Below, piece by piece: positions 8,801 through 17,675 of a stretch of DNA of 64,000 nucleotides. Below the pieces are notes generated by a model. It was not told the origin of the DNA. It made no database searches and worked only from the letters and a program-made list of their open reading frames with translations. Every line of letters starts with the position of its first letter. The first letter of the stretch is position 1. Where the stretch lies: contig DAISJM010000001.1 of the NCBI GenBank assembly GCA_036821485.1, forward strand, positions 124,001 to 188,000. The letters are read 5' to 3'. The DNA is from DAISJM01 sp036821485. GTDB taxonomy: Bacteria > Verrucomicrobiota > Kiritimatiellia > CAIQIC01 > JAGNIJ01. The translations under genes were made by a program, and so were the position numbers.

Positions 8801-10507
8801 CTATCCCTTCATGCCGGTGAGCGTGATGCCCTGGATGAAATACTTCTGCGCAAAGAAGAAGATCACGATGACGGGCAGGGTCATCAGAAGCGAGCCGGCC
8901 ATCATCATGCCGAAGTCGCCGCCCTGCTGGACGTTCAGCGCGTACAGGCCGAGCGAGAGCGGGTAAAGCCGCTGGTCGCTGAGGAACACCAGAGGCCCCA
9001 TGAAGTCGTTCCACACGCCCATGAACGTGAAGATCGCGATGCAGGCGAGGGTCGGCTTGATGAGCGGCATGATCACATACCAGTAGATCTGCAGGAAGCT
9101 GCAGCCGTCGATCTTCGCGGCGTCCTCCATGTCGCGCGGGATGCCCTTCATGAACTGGCGGAGCAGGAACACGTTGAACGCGTTGGCGCAGCAGCTCGTG
9201 ATCCAGAGGGGGCTGAGCGTGTTGTACCAGCCGAGCGATTTCATGATCAGGAAGTACGGGATCATCGTCACCTGCGGCGGGATCATCATGGTCGCGAGCA
9301 TCACGCCGAAGCTCAGCGTGCGGCCCGGCCACTGCAGCCGCGCGAAGGCGTACGCGACGATCGAGCAGGAGAAGACCGTGCCGAGGATGTTGAGGATGAC
9401 GAGCAGCAGGCTCGTCCCCGCGTAGCGCCAGAACGGGATGTAGCTCAGGACATTGCGGTAGTTGCGGCTGCACTTGGCCCACCACGCGACCGCCTGCGAG
9501 CTCTCGCGCAGGACCATCGTCACTTTCACCTTGTCCGGCCGCGATTCGAATTCCGGGCCGCGGGCGATCTCGCGGTAGGGAATCCACAATCGGATGCGGC
9601 TCGAGTCGGCGGCGTCGGCGGGTCCGAACTCCTGCAGCGTCACGACCTGCGGCTGGAAGCGGCCGGTGTACTCGGGCCGCATGCCTTGATAGCGGACGCC
9701 GTTCTTCTCGACGAAGAACTCGATCGCGTGCCACGAGTCGTCGGGCGTCAGCGAGATCTGGATGCGGAACAGGCGGTTCGCCGGAAACGGCAGGTCGATC
9801 GTGCGCTCGAGGACGATCTCCTGACGGCCCGGCGCGGTGAAGTCGTACACGAGGTCGGCGGCGGGGACGGTATCGGCGCGGTCGACGAGGTGGGGTGAAG
9901 ACGCGATCTGGAGATCGCGTCTACGAATACTCCAGAACTCTGAAATCGGCCGACCCACTGTAACCTCGTCCTCCTGCACATCGAAGCTGCGCACGCGGAC
10001 GGAGCCGAACGCGAGATGGCGCTGGATCTGGCGCGTCACTTCCGCGACCAGTGTGGCGTCGACGGCGTTCGAGATCGCGGCGCGGAGGTCCTCCGGCGAG
10101 GCCGACCACGCGGCGCGGGGAAGCGTCTGCTCCAGGCGTTTGAACACGCCGGGTGCGAGCGCTTCCGGATCCGGCGAGTTCTGCAACGCGGGGAGCGAGA
10201 GCAGGAACGGGTGAAGGTCGCGATAGACGGGGTTGTTGCCGGTCTTGAAATAGGCGGTGTCGAGATACGGCGACTTCAGCGCGGGAACCGGGCGCCCCGG
10301 CATCAGCGTGATCCGGTCGCCGAACATCTCGCGGTCGACCTTGAAGCTGCTGCCGATCATCCAGATGAACGGCAGGGCGAAGACGGCCGAGCCGGCGATC
10401 AGAAGCGCGTAGATCGCGAGTCCTCTGGCAACTGCGTAGACGCGCTCTCCAGAGCGCGTTCCGCGAAGCGGTCTAGAGACCGCTTCTACGCTATCATTCC
10501 CCTTCAT
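8801..10507 (-). CDS. Carbohydrate ABC transporter permease (MalG-like) with large insert and palindrome-derived segments
   Basis: 568 residues, about twice the usual 280. Residues about 29-55 hold the first membrane helix and the SFK..REMF segment of MalG proteins. An extra domain of about 270 residues, probably extracytoplasmic, follows; the rest is a standard permease core (FWRYAGTSLLLV, MIPPQVTMIPYF) with the EAA loop EDAAKIDGCSFLQIYW and terminal ITLTGMKG. Family role: inner-membrane half of an importer for oligosaccharides. The start overlaps the upstream fusion gene by 14 bp. Residues about 8-23 and 196-203 are encoded by AGACGCG-family palindromes that keep the frame. The next gene is the LacI regulator. 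Confidence 0.92.
   Translation of the reverse strand: MKGNDSVEAVSRPLRGTRSGERVYAVARGLAIYALLIAGSAVFALPFIWMIGSSFKVDREMFGDRITLMPGRPVPALKSPYLDTAYFKTGNNPVYRDLHPFLLSLPALQNSPDPEALAPGVFKRLEQTLPRAAWSASPEDLRAAISNAVDATLVAEVTRQIQRHLAFGSVRVRSFDVQEDEVTVGRPISEFWSIRRRDLQIASSPHLVDRADTVPAADLVYDFTAPGRQEIVLERTIDLPFPANRLFRIQISLTPDDSWHAIEFFVEKNGVRYQGMRPEYTGRFQPQVVTLQEFGPADAADSSRIRLWIPYREIARGPEFESRPDKVKVTMVLRESSQAVAWWAKCSRNYRNVLSYIPFWRYAGTSLLLVILNILGTVFSCSIVAYAFARLQWPGRTLSFGVMLATMMIPPQVTMIPYFLIMKSLGWYNTLSPLWITSCCANAFNVFLLRQFMKGIPRDMEDAAKIDGCSFLQIYWYVIMPLIKPTLACIAIFTFMGVWNDFMGPLVFLSDQRLYPLSLGLYALNVQQGGDFGMMMAGSLLMTLPVIVIFFFAQKYFIQGITLTGMKG
9899..9922. repeat. AGACGCG-family palindrome inside permease gene
   Basis: AGACGCGATCT, GG, then the inverse arm AGATCGCGTCT: 11-bp perfect arms within the coding sequence. 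In the permease frame it gives part of the Arg-rich phrase SIRRRDLQIASS, located in the nonconserved insert domain. Confidence 0.8.
10436..10490. repeat. Double AGACGCG-family palindrome at 5' end of permease gene
   Basis: Two adjacent hairpins. ACGCGCTCT-CC-AGAGCGCGT is at 10440-10459; GAAGCGGTCT-AG-AGACCGCTTC is at 10465-10486. GTAGA at 10436 and TCTACG at the right edge are the outer family ends. The block lies immediately after the stop of the upstream fusion gene and supplies N-terminal residues about 8-23 of the permease. Confidence 0.8.
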
Positions 10508-13103
10508 AATGCACCCACTTCTCCGACAGCCGCATCTGGATCACGGTCAGCACCAGCACGATCAGGAAGAGGAACCACGCCATGGCTGCGGCGTAGCCCA
10601 TGTTGAGATAGCGGAAGGCGTTGTTGAAGAGGTGGTAGACGTAGAACAGGGTGGAGTTCACGGGGCCACCGGCGGTCATGATGAACGACTGCGCGAAGAC
10701 CTGGAACGTGCCGATCAGGCCCATGACGAGGTTGAAGAAGATGTAGGGCGTGAGCATCGGCAGGGTGATGTAGACGAACTGCTGGAAGCCGGTGGCGCCG
10801 TCGATCGAGGCGGCCTCGTAGTAGGACTGGCTGATGCCTTTCAGGCCGGCGATCCAGATGATCATGCCGCCGCCGGCGGTCCAGAGGCCCATCAGGATCA
10901 ACGCCCACTTGCTGGTTGCCTCGTCCTGCAGCCAGAGCGGGCCTTTGACTCCGACGAGCGCGAGCATCTGGTTCAGCAGGCCGGCCTGCGGGTTGAAGAT
11001 CCAGATCCAGAGGATGCTGGCGGCGACGACAGGCACGATGCTCGGGAGGTAGAAGAACGTCCGCCAGACCGCGACGCCGCCGACCTTCTGCGTGAGCAGG
11101 ATCGCGATGCCGAGGCCGACCGCCATGCCGATCGGAACGCCGACGACCATGAAGAGCGTGTTGAAGAACGACTTCGCGAAGAGCTCGTCGCCCGAGAACA
11201 TCACCTTGTAGTTGGTCACGCCCGTGAAGACCGCGTCGTTGAGGATGTCGAACCGGCAGAAGCTGATGATGAGCGAGAACAGGATCGGGCCGCCGGTGAA
11301 CAGGACGAAACCGATCAGCCAGGGCAGGGCGCAGATGACGCCGTCCTTCCATTGCGAACGGAAGTAGGAGCCGGAGCTGCCCTCGAGCACGGCGTCGTGC
11401 TTCACGCGCACGCCGAACTTCCGGCGAAACGAGGGGCTGGTATCCCAGAGGTAGACGCCGGCCACGGTGAGGGCAAGGATCGCGCCGTACAGCCAGAAGA
11501 ACCACGTCCAGCTGCGGATGGGTTTTCCGGCGACAGGGTGGAGCAGCGCGTCGAGGTCGCGCTGGACGATGGCGCCGTAGTAGTCCAGCGACTCCTGCGC
11601 GGTCTTCTTGTGGAAGATCGCGTCCTCCATCGCCCAGATCTGCGCGTTCCAGAGCTTCTGGCCGACGGGGGTGACGGGGCGGTAGCGCGAGTCGGGAAGC
11701 AGGTCGTTGAACATCGTCATGACCTGCTTGAACTTCGGCTCCAGCGTCGGGTTCTCCATGATGTACTTTTCCTGGAGCCACTCGTTGTGCGCCCGGTTCG
11801 GGCGTTGGCGCGGGATGAAAGGGCGGCCCTGCGCCGCGTAGGTGTATTCCTCCGACACGGTCATGATCTGCAGCGCGCGCCAGCTGCTGAGGAATCGGAT
11901 CAGCTCCCACGCGCCATCCTTCTTCGTGGAGGAGGAGGGAATCGCGAAGGCCCAGCCGCCGACCCACGAGATCGGCCTGCGCCCCTTGTCGAGCTCGGCT
12001 TGAGGGAGGGGCGGGGGCGCGGCGGCGACGCGGAGGTCGCGGCCGTAGAGCGCGAGCGAGGACATGATCCAGACGCCGTCGATCTTCATCGCGACCTTGC
12101 CGAGGATGAACGGGTCGAGCGAGTCGCCCTGGAAGGCGCTCTGGAACGCGTAGACTTCCTTCGCGCCGCCGAGCTTGTCGTAGATGCCGGTCATGAAATC
12201 GAGCGCGCGGACGATGTTCGCGTCGTTGAGCGTGCAGCTCGTGCCGGCCGGATTCATGAACTCGCCGCCCGCCTGCCAGCCGTAGAGGTAGAGCCACGAG
12301 TTGCCGTAGTTGGGGATGAACCCGATCGTCTTGATGTTGCCCTTCGCGTCGCGCTCGGTCATCGCGACGGCCATCTGCTCGAGCTCCTCCCACGTGCGTG
12401 GCGGCTTGGCGCGGCCCGTGGCGTCGGTGAACCCGTTGCGAATGAGGATGTCCTCGTTGTAGAGCAGGACGCGATCGTCGGCGTTGTTGGGGATGCCGTA
12501 CAGGCGGCTCTCGCCGGTCTTCGGGTCCGTATACACGGCTTCTCCCCAGCAGGAGTGGTAGAAGTTCGACTCGCTGATGGGGTCGACTGCCGGAAGCGAC
12601 TGCGCCCCGGGGGCGCGCGGTGGCTCGGGCAGCGCGCCGGGCCACGGCGGCACGGCGTTGGAGTTGGCCGCGAGCTCGTCCTGCCATCTCGACCAGGCTT
12701 GCTCGTCGCGACGGAGATACTCGTCGAGCGGCGTGAACGCGCCGCGCGAGGCCCACTCGCTGATCGCGAAGCGATCGAAGAAGATGACGTCCGGCGGTTC
12801 GCCGCCGACGAGACTCAAGAGAAACCGCGTGGGGTCCTCGACCTGGTTGCGCGAGGCGTGCTGTCCCGCGACCACGCGATACAGCGGATACGCACCACCG
12901 GACTCCTCGTGGCGGCGCCGGCTGAGAAACTCGAATTCGCGGACGGCGTCCTCCATCGCGTCCTTGATGGGCCCGTCCGGCGCCATGTAGGTGATCTCGA
13001 TGGCGCCGTCGTTCAAGACCTGGGAAGAGGGGTGAGGCGCGAGCAGCCAGATCGCCGTGAGAAGCACGACGCCGACGAAACCGCCTTTGATCCATCCGCT
13101 CAT
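10494..13103 (-). CDS. Fused extracellular sugar-binding protein and MalF-like permease
   Basis: 869 residues. Residues 1-23 form a hydrophobic anchor (MSGWIKGGFVGVVLLTAIWL). Residues about 30-520 are a family 1 solute-binding protein: PDVIFFDRFAISEWASRG, YGIPNNADDRVLLYN, a GW.AGGEFMNP segment and ISWVGGWAFAIP. A membrane helix near 530-550 (WFFWLYGAILALTVAGVYLW) leads into a MalF-type permease with WLIGFVLFTGGPILFS, FYLPSIVPVVAASILW and the EAA loop EAASIDGATG near residue 765. The binding protein is thus tethered to its own permease. The ATPase is not encoded here and is presumably shared from elsewhere. First gene of the minus-strand operon with the MalG-like permease and the LacI regulator. 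Confidence 0.93.
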   Translation of the reverse strand: MSGWIKGGFVGVVLLTAIWLLAPHPSSQVLNDGAIEITYMAPDGPIKDAMEDAVREFEFLSRRRHEESGGAYPLYRVVAGQHASRNQVEDPTRFLLSLVGGEPPDVIFFDRFAISEWASRGAFTPLDEYLRRDEQAWSRWQDELAANSNAVPPWPGALPEPPRAPGAQSLPAVDPISESNFYHSCWGEAVYTDPKTGESRLYGIPNNADDRVLLYNEDILIRNGFTDATGRAKPPRTWEELEQMAVAMTERDAKGNIKTIGFIPNYGNSWLYLYGWQAGGEFMNPAGTSCTLNDANIVRALDFMTGIYDKLGGAKEVYAFQSAFQGDSLDPFILGKVAMKIDGVWIMSSLALYGRDLRVAAAPPPLPQAELDKGRRPISWVGGWAFAIPSSSTKKDGAWELIRFLSSWRALQIMTVSEEYTYAAQGRPFIPRQRPNRAHNEWLQEKYIMENPTLEPKFKQVMTMFNDLLPDSRYRPVTPVGQKLWNAQIWAMEDAIFHKKTAQESLDYYGAIVQRDLDALLHPVAGKPIRSWTWFFWLYGAILALTVAGVYLWDTSPSFRRKFGVRVKHDAVLEGSSGSYFRSQWKDGVICALPWLIGFVLFTGGPILFSLIISFCRFDILNDAVFTGVTNYKVMFSGDELFAKSFFNTLFMVVGVPIGMAVGLGIAILLTQKVGGVAVWRTFFYLPSIVPVVAASILWIWIFNPQAGLLNQMLALVGVKGPLWLQDEATSKWALILMGLWTAGGGMIIWIAGLKGISQSYYEAASIDGATGFQQFVYITLPMLTPYIFFNLVMGLIGTFQVFAQSFIMTAGGPVNSTLFYVYHLFNNAFRYLNMGYAAAMAWFLFLIVLVLTVIQMRLSEKWVHYEGE

Positions 13104-13207
13104 GATTCGGTCACATCATCAACGACAAGGCCGTGGCATCCAAGTTAAGATCGGAGCGCAGCTTGCCCATGCCCCCGGGGCAGACGTATAGTTCTGCATG
13201 CGGCGGC

Positions 13208-13258
13208 TTGACTTCTCATGCCTTCACGGTATCGTGCTAAAAGGTTTTAGTAAAGGAG
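13208..13258 (+). promoter_or_regulatory. Promoter, LacI-type operator and RBS of GH31 gene
   Basis: TTGACT (13208-13213) and TATCGT (13230-13235) are spaced 16 bp apart and could serve as -35 and -10. The palindrome CTAAAAGGTTTTAG (13237-13250) begins one base after the -10, overlapping the expected start site. A strong AAAGGAG ribosome-binding site (13252-13258) sits 7 bases before the ATG at 13266. The operator matches the one at 6848-6861 in 12 of 14 positions. It lies 134 bp from the divergent transporter gene and might serve both. Confidence 0.65.
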
Positions 13259-13265
13259 ATATCGC

Positions 13266-16200
13266 ATGAATCTTCCGCGACGTTCCCGGCTGGTCCTCCT
13301 TGTTGTCGTCGCGGCGCTCGGCCTGTGCGGCTGCGGCGTGAAGAAGAAGCCGGAGAAGGAGAAGCCCGTGGTCGCGCCGTCGAAGCCCGCTCCTGCCGAG
13401 CCCCAGGTTGAGGTGAAACCCATGCTGCGCGCCGTGAGCGGCGGGCTTGAGGTTCAGGTGACGCAGGACAAGCCGGGCGTCTTCCGTTTCGATGTGAAGC
13501 CCGCGAAGGGGACGGTGCCGGCGATGCGGACGCTCGATGGCGTTTCGTTCGACGCCTCAAACGGGACGTTTGTCGTTCAGGCGTGGACCTGTCGGCTGGC
13601 GGCGCTCGACAAATTCGGGCGGGCGAATGTGCCGGGGTTGGAGCTGTCGTGGAAATCCTTGGACGGCGAGGCCCTCTACGGGTTGGGCGAGCGATTCGAT
13701 GGCCTGAACCAGGTCGGCAAGGTCGTCGACATGTGGATCGAGGACGCGCCGGGACAGGGCGACGCGAACCGGCAGAGCTATTACGTCACGCCCGTCCTCT
13801 ACAGCACGCGCGGCTACGCGTTCTTTGCCGCGCAGAATCCGGAAGGCACGTTCGATCTGAACTCCGCGCGCGACGGGCTGCATCGGTATCGGCGCGCGGG
13901 GCAGGCGATGACGTTCTACGTCGCGTTCGGCGATTCGCTCAAGGAGCTCGTCGGCAAGCGGGAGTCGGTGCAGGGCCCGCACAAGGGCATTCCGGACTGG
14001 GCGTGGGGACCGTGGATCAGCCGCAACAGTTTCGAGAGCCAGGCGGAAGCCGAAGAGGCGATCAACGGGATGGTGAAGAGAAAACTTCCCGTTGCCGCCA
14101 TCGTTCAGGAGGCGTGGAAAGGCTTGAGCGAGTCCGGCGACTTCAACAACTTCAACCCGCAGCGGTGGCCAGACCTCGACGCGTACTTCGCGTTGTGCCG
14201 GAAGCATGACATCAAGAATGTGCTGTGGCAGGTTCCGATCATCCATCCGTCGTCCCCCGAGTTCGCGGTCGGCAAGGAGAAGGGCTACTTCGTCAAGAAA
14301 CCGGACGGCTCGATCAGCTTCCGCCAGAACTGGCTCAAGGATTTCGCGAACGTCGACTTCACCAATCCGGACGCCGTGAAGTTCTGGCAGGATCTGATCC
14401 GCCCGACGGTGAAGCTCGGCATCTGGGGCTTCAAGGCGGACGACGGGGAGGACATCAAGCCGGACGACGTCTTCTTCGACGGCCGGCGCGGCTGGGAGCT
14501 GCATAACGAATACTCGACCCTCTACAACCGCGCGCTGACGGAACTGATGGAGCAGGAGGGCGTTGACGGCCTGCTGTGGGCGCGGAGCGGGAGCCTCGGC
14601 AACGAGCAATATCCGGCGTTGTGGGCTGGTGATCAGTACGCGCGTTGGGACCAGCTTGCCTCGCTGGTGCCTGCCGGACTGTCGGCCTCGATGAGCGGCA
14701 TGCCCTTCTGGGGGCACGACATCGGTGGCTACGTGGGGCAGCCGACACCGGAGCTGTACATCCGGTGGGCGCAGTTCGGCGCGCTCAGCCCGTTGATGCA
14801 GTATCACGGCGTGTGGCGCCGCGAGCCGTGGGAGTTCGGACCGCTGGCCGAGGAAGCCTACACGTTGCTGGCGCAGCTCCGCATGAACCTGAAGCCGACG
14901 CTGATCGAACTGGGCCATGAAGTGGAGCGCGCGGGTTTGCCGATCATGCGGCCGATGTCGATGGAGTTTCCGCAGGACGACCGCTTTGCGGCGACGGACG
15001 ACCAGTACATGCTGGGGCCGGATATGCTGGTCGCGCCCGTGCTGGAGGAAGGGCATGTGGGCCGCGCGGTGCAGTTCCCCGCGGGCGTGTGGCAACATGC
15101 GCTGTGGCCGGTTTCTTTTGAGGGCCCCGCGACGCGCGAAGTCCCGATCGGCCTGCTCGACGCGCCGCTGTTCGTTCGAGAGGGCGCGACGTTGAAGCTC
15201 CAACTCGCGGAAGGCGCGCGCCTGGGCCGGTGGCAGCCCGCCGATCCGGTGCGCGATGTTTCCTTCGCGCCGACGCGCGCGGTCATCCGCAATCTGAAAG
15301 CTCCGCTGAGGGGCAGCGTGCTGGCGCGGACGGCGACGGTCGAGTTCGACCGCGCGCCGGGCAGCACGAACGGATTCCGCGCGTACTGGTTCCTGGATGC
15401 CGATCCGGCGCGGCGCTTTCCGGCGGGCATGGCGACGAACGGCGGGCAGGTGTTCATCGATCTCTCCCCTGGTTCGGGCTTCAACCTGCTGGGGCGATTG
15501 CAGACCTACGTGATCGAAACGCCGGATGGCGCGGAGCTCTTCCGCGGAAGCATCCGTTGGGAGACGCCGGTGGCCCTTGAGATCGATCGCAGCATCATCA
15601 AGGTGGTGAAAGGCGGGCGGGAGACAGTGGAGACGGTGCTGGTGAACCGTTCCGCCGCGGAGATCGAAGTCCGGGTCGTGGCCGAGGCAAGCGCGGGTGG
15701 GCGGGTGGCCACGCCGGCGCAGACGGTGACGATACCCGCGCAGGGCCGCAGTCCGCTGCGCTGGGAGGTGGACTTCGACGCATCGAACGCGGTGGGCGAT
15801 ACGAGAGTGCTGTTCAGGGTTCTGTCCGGCGGGGCCTTGCTGGCCCGCGAGATCGTGACATTTGCGCGCGTGTCCCGCTGGATCGCGGTGGGGCCGTTCC
15901 CCGCGCCGCAAGGGAAGGCCTATTCGACGGAGTTTGGGCCGGAGGGATCCGTCTCGGCGGGCGTTTCGTTCCGGACGCCGCAGGGGACGGTGAAGTGGGA
16001 ACAGGTGAGCGATGCGCACGTTGCCCGGTTCGCGGGCGTGGATTTCAACGAGCTGTATGGGCAGCGTGACAACGCGGCGGCGTACGCGCTGACGAAGATC
16101 GTGTCGGACCGGCAGCAGGACGTCGCGCTTCGGTTCGGCTCGGACGATACGCTGACGGTGTGGCTCAACGGCGGGCGCATCTACAGCGTGGAGACGTACC

Positions 16201-16403
16201 GGCTGGCCGCGCCGGACCAGGAGATCGTGAAGGCGCGACTGCGCGAGGGTGTGAATACGATCATGGTCAAAATCGCGCAGGACAAGAACCCGTGGAAGTT
16301 CTACTTCCGTGTGACGGCGCCGAACGGCGCACCCGTGCTGGGCCTGCGGGACGGATTCAGCGACTACACCGCGTATGCGACGAATCGGGCGGCAGGGCGC
16401 TGA
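13266..16403 (+). CDS. GH31 alpha-glucosidase/alpha-xylosidase-like lipoprotein
   Basis: 1045 residues with a lipoprotein signal (LGLCGCG; lipidated Cys 23 or 21) followed by a Lys/Pro-rich linker. GH31 features: GLGERFDGLNQ; catalytic-barrel strand IWGFKADDGE with predicted nucleophile D392 (matching the KTDFGE site of YicI-type enzymes); LLWARSGSLGNEQYPALWAGDQ with predicted acid/base D456; FWGHDIGGYVG. GH31 enzymes are retaining exo-acting alpha-glycosidases. The C-terminal 350 residues carry extra beta domains, including one with WIAVGPFPAP and a lectin-like HARFAGVDFNELYG region. It probably acts at the cell surface on oligosaccharides released by the GH66 enzyme. A strong RBS supports this start. 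Confidence 0.93.
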   Translation: MNLPRRSRLVLLVVVAALGLCGCGVKKKPEKEKPVVAPSKPAPAEPQVEVKPMLRAVSGGLEVQVTQDKPGVFRFDVKPAKGTVPAMRTLDGVSFDASNGTFVVQAWTCRLAALDKFGRANVPGLELSWKSLDGEALYGLGERFDGLNQVGKVVDMWIEDAPGQGDANRQSYYVTPVLYSTRGYAFFAAQNPEGTFDLNSARDGLHRYRRAGQAMTFYVAFGDSLKELVGKRESVQGPHKGIPDWAWGPWISRNSFESQAEAEEAINGMVKRKLPVAAIVQEAWKGLSESGDFNNFNPQRWPDLDAYFALCRKHDIKNVLWQVPIIHPSSPEFAVGKEKGYFVKKPDGSISFRQNWLKDFANVDFTNPDAVKFWQDLIRPTVKLGIWGFKADDGEDIKPDDVFFDGRRGWELHNEYSTLYNRALTELMEQEGVDGLLWARSGSLGNEQYPALWAGDQYARWDQLASLVPAGLSASMSGMPFWGHDIGGYVGQPTPELYIRWAQFGALSPLMQYHGVWRREPWEFGPLAEEAYTLLAQLRMNLKPTLIELGHEVERAGLPIMRPMSMEFPQDDRFAATDDQYMLGPDMLVAPVLEEGHVGRAVQFPAGVWQHALWPVSFEGPATREVPIGLLDAPLFVREGATLKLQLAEGARLGRWQPADPVRDVSFAPTRAVIRNLKAPLRGSVLARTATVEFDRAPGSTNGFRAYWFLDADPARRFPAGMATNGGQVFIDLSPGSGFNLLGRLQTYVIETPDGAELFRGSIRWETPVALEIDRSIIKVVKGGRETVETVLVNRSAAEIEVRVVAEASAGGRVATPAQTVTIPAQGRSPLRWEVDFDASNAVGDTRVLFRVLSGGALLAREIVTFARVSRWIAVGPFPAPQGKAYSTEFGPEGSVSAGVSFRTPQGTVKWEQVSDAHVARFAGVDFNELYGQRDNAAAYALTKIVSDRQQDVALRFGSDDTLTVWLNGGRIYSVETYRLAAPDQEIVKARLREGVNTIMVKIAQDKNPWKFYFRVTAPNGAPVLGLRDGFSDYTAYATNRAAGR

Positions 16404-16676
16404 GTGCCAAGTGCCAAGTTAAAGGTTACAGGTTGGCTGAAGAGTCTGCTCCTTCCACCTGCCACTTTTCACCTTTCACTCCGTGCCCCCTCTCTTCTCA
16501 CTACTCACTACTCACTGGTCACCCGCCTTCGCCAAGCCTATGGCGTGGCAAGCTGCTTACTGGTCACTGGTCCCTTCCTCCCTCCCTCAGGTTTCAGGTC
16601 TCAGCCTTCAGGTTTCTTTCTTCCTCCAATCCCCAACGCTTGATGTTGTGTGGGGGAGTTGGTTGAATCCAACACT
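16404..16676. other. Spacer built of word-like repeats
   Basis: No convincing gene. The text is made of short recurring words: GTGCCAAGTGCCAAG, CACTACTCACTACTCACTGG, CTGGTCACTGGTCCC and CAGGTTTCAGGTCTCAG. Similar words reappear at 1505-1541, 17686-17707, 22025-22060 (GGTTACCGATCACTGACTACCGGTCAC) and in a gene at 37521-37549. Confidence 0.65.
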
Positions 16677-17675
16677 GTGAAGCTGGTAGTCCTCATCGAC
16701 ATCGAGTGCGTGGAGGAGGGAGACCCTTCCTTTGAAGGCCGGACGGCCGCCGTGCGCCAGACGATGGAGTTCCAGGTGAGCCATGCGCTGCGCGATCTGG
16801 GTCACACGGTCGAGGTGATTCCCTTCCAAGCCGATGTCATCCAGGTCATGACGACGCTGCGGGAGAAGTCGCCCGACGTGGTGTTCAACCTGACGGAGCA
16901 TTTCGGCGGCGACCGCCGCAAAGACGCGCACGTGGCAGCGATGTTGGACCTGCTCGGGTTGGCGTCCACCGGCACATCGCTCACCGGGTTGATGCTGTGC
17001 CGCGACAAGGCGGTTTGCAAGCGCGTGCTGGGCTACCATCGTATCCGCCAGCCGCTCTTTCACGAGGTGCCCGTCGGCCACGCACGGCCGACAGGCCGGC
17101 TGGTGTTCCCGATGATTGTGAAGCCGCTCTTCGAAGACGCGTCGGACGGCATATCGCTTGCCTCCGTTGTTCACACGCGCGAAGAACTCGATGAGCGTGT
17201 CGCGCTCATGCACGGGAAGATGAAGCAGCCGGCAATCTGCGAAGAGTTCATCGAGGGCCGCGAGATTTATGTCGCGCTGCTTGGCAACGAACGGTTGCAG
17301 GTGCTGCCGCCGCGCGAGTTGATGTTCGGCCCGCGCGAGGATGGTGGACCGACCATCGCGACCGCGCGTGTGAAGTTCGATGAGGCCTATCGCAAAAAGT
17401 GGGGCATCGAATACCGGCACGCGGAACTCGATCCGTCGCTGCAGAAACAGATCGCCCGAATCAGCAAGCGCGTCTTCCACCTGCTGGGTATGCGCGATTA
17501 CGGCCGCATCGATCTGCGAATCACCCCGGAGAACGAAGTGGTCTTCCTTGAAGCCAACCCCAACCCGGCCCTCGGCGTCGAAGACGACGTGGCCGAGTCG
17601 GCGTATCGCGCGGGCCTGACGTATCCGCAACTGATCGAGCGGATCGTCCATCAGGCAGCGAGACGGAAGGGGTGA
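16677..17675 (+). CDS. ATP-grasp ligase of the D-alanine-D-alanine ligase family
   Basis: About 332 residues. The frame is open to a GTG at 16650, but MKLVVLIDIE, beginning at the GTG at 16677, matches usual family starts; neither has an ideal ribosome-binding site. Features: VVFNLTEHFGGD, TGTSLTGLMLCRDKAVCKRVL, KPLFEDASDGIS, CEEFIEGREIYVALLGN and a metal-binding end FLEANPNPALG. Ddl proteins join two D-Ala for peptidoglycan, but several ATP-grasp relatives join other amino acids, and the N-terminal region and long helical middle are not diagnostic. No cell-wall genes lie nearby, so the substrate is uncertain. Confidence 0.85.
   Translation: MKLVVLIDIECVEEGDPSFEGRTAAVRQTMEFQVSHALRDLGHTVEVIPFQADVIQVMTTLREKSPDVVFNLTEHFGGDRRKDAHVAAMLDLLGLASTGTSLTGLMLCRDKAVCKRVLGYHRIRQPLFHEVPVGHARPTGRLVFPMIVKPLFEDASDGISLASVVHTREELDERVALMHGKMKQPAICEEFIEGREIYVALLGNERLQVLPPRELMFGPREDGGPTIATARVKFDEAYRKKWGIEYRHAELDPSLQKQIARISKRVFHLLGMRDYGRIDLRITPENEVVFLEANPNPALGVEDDVAESAYRAGLTYPQLIERIVHQAARRKG

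Noticed and set aside
10509..13148. Open frame of 879 codons opposite the SBP-permease fusion
   Set aside because: Shadow of the real gene; no recognisable motif, Arg/Glu/Asp/Val-rich composition.
13557..16019. 820-codon frame opposite the GH31 gene
   Set aside because: Arg/His-rich antisense shadow without domains; the GH31 gene has catalytic motifs and an RBS.
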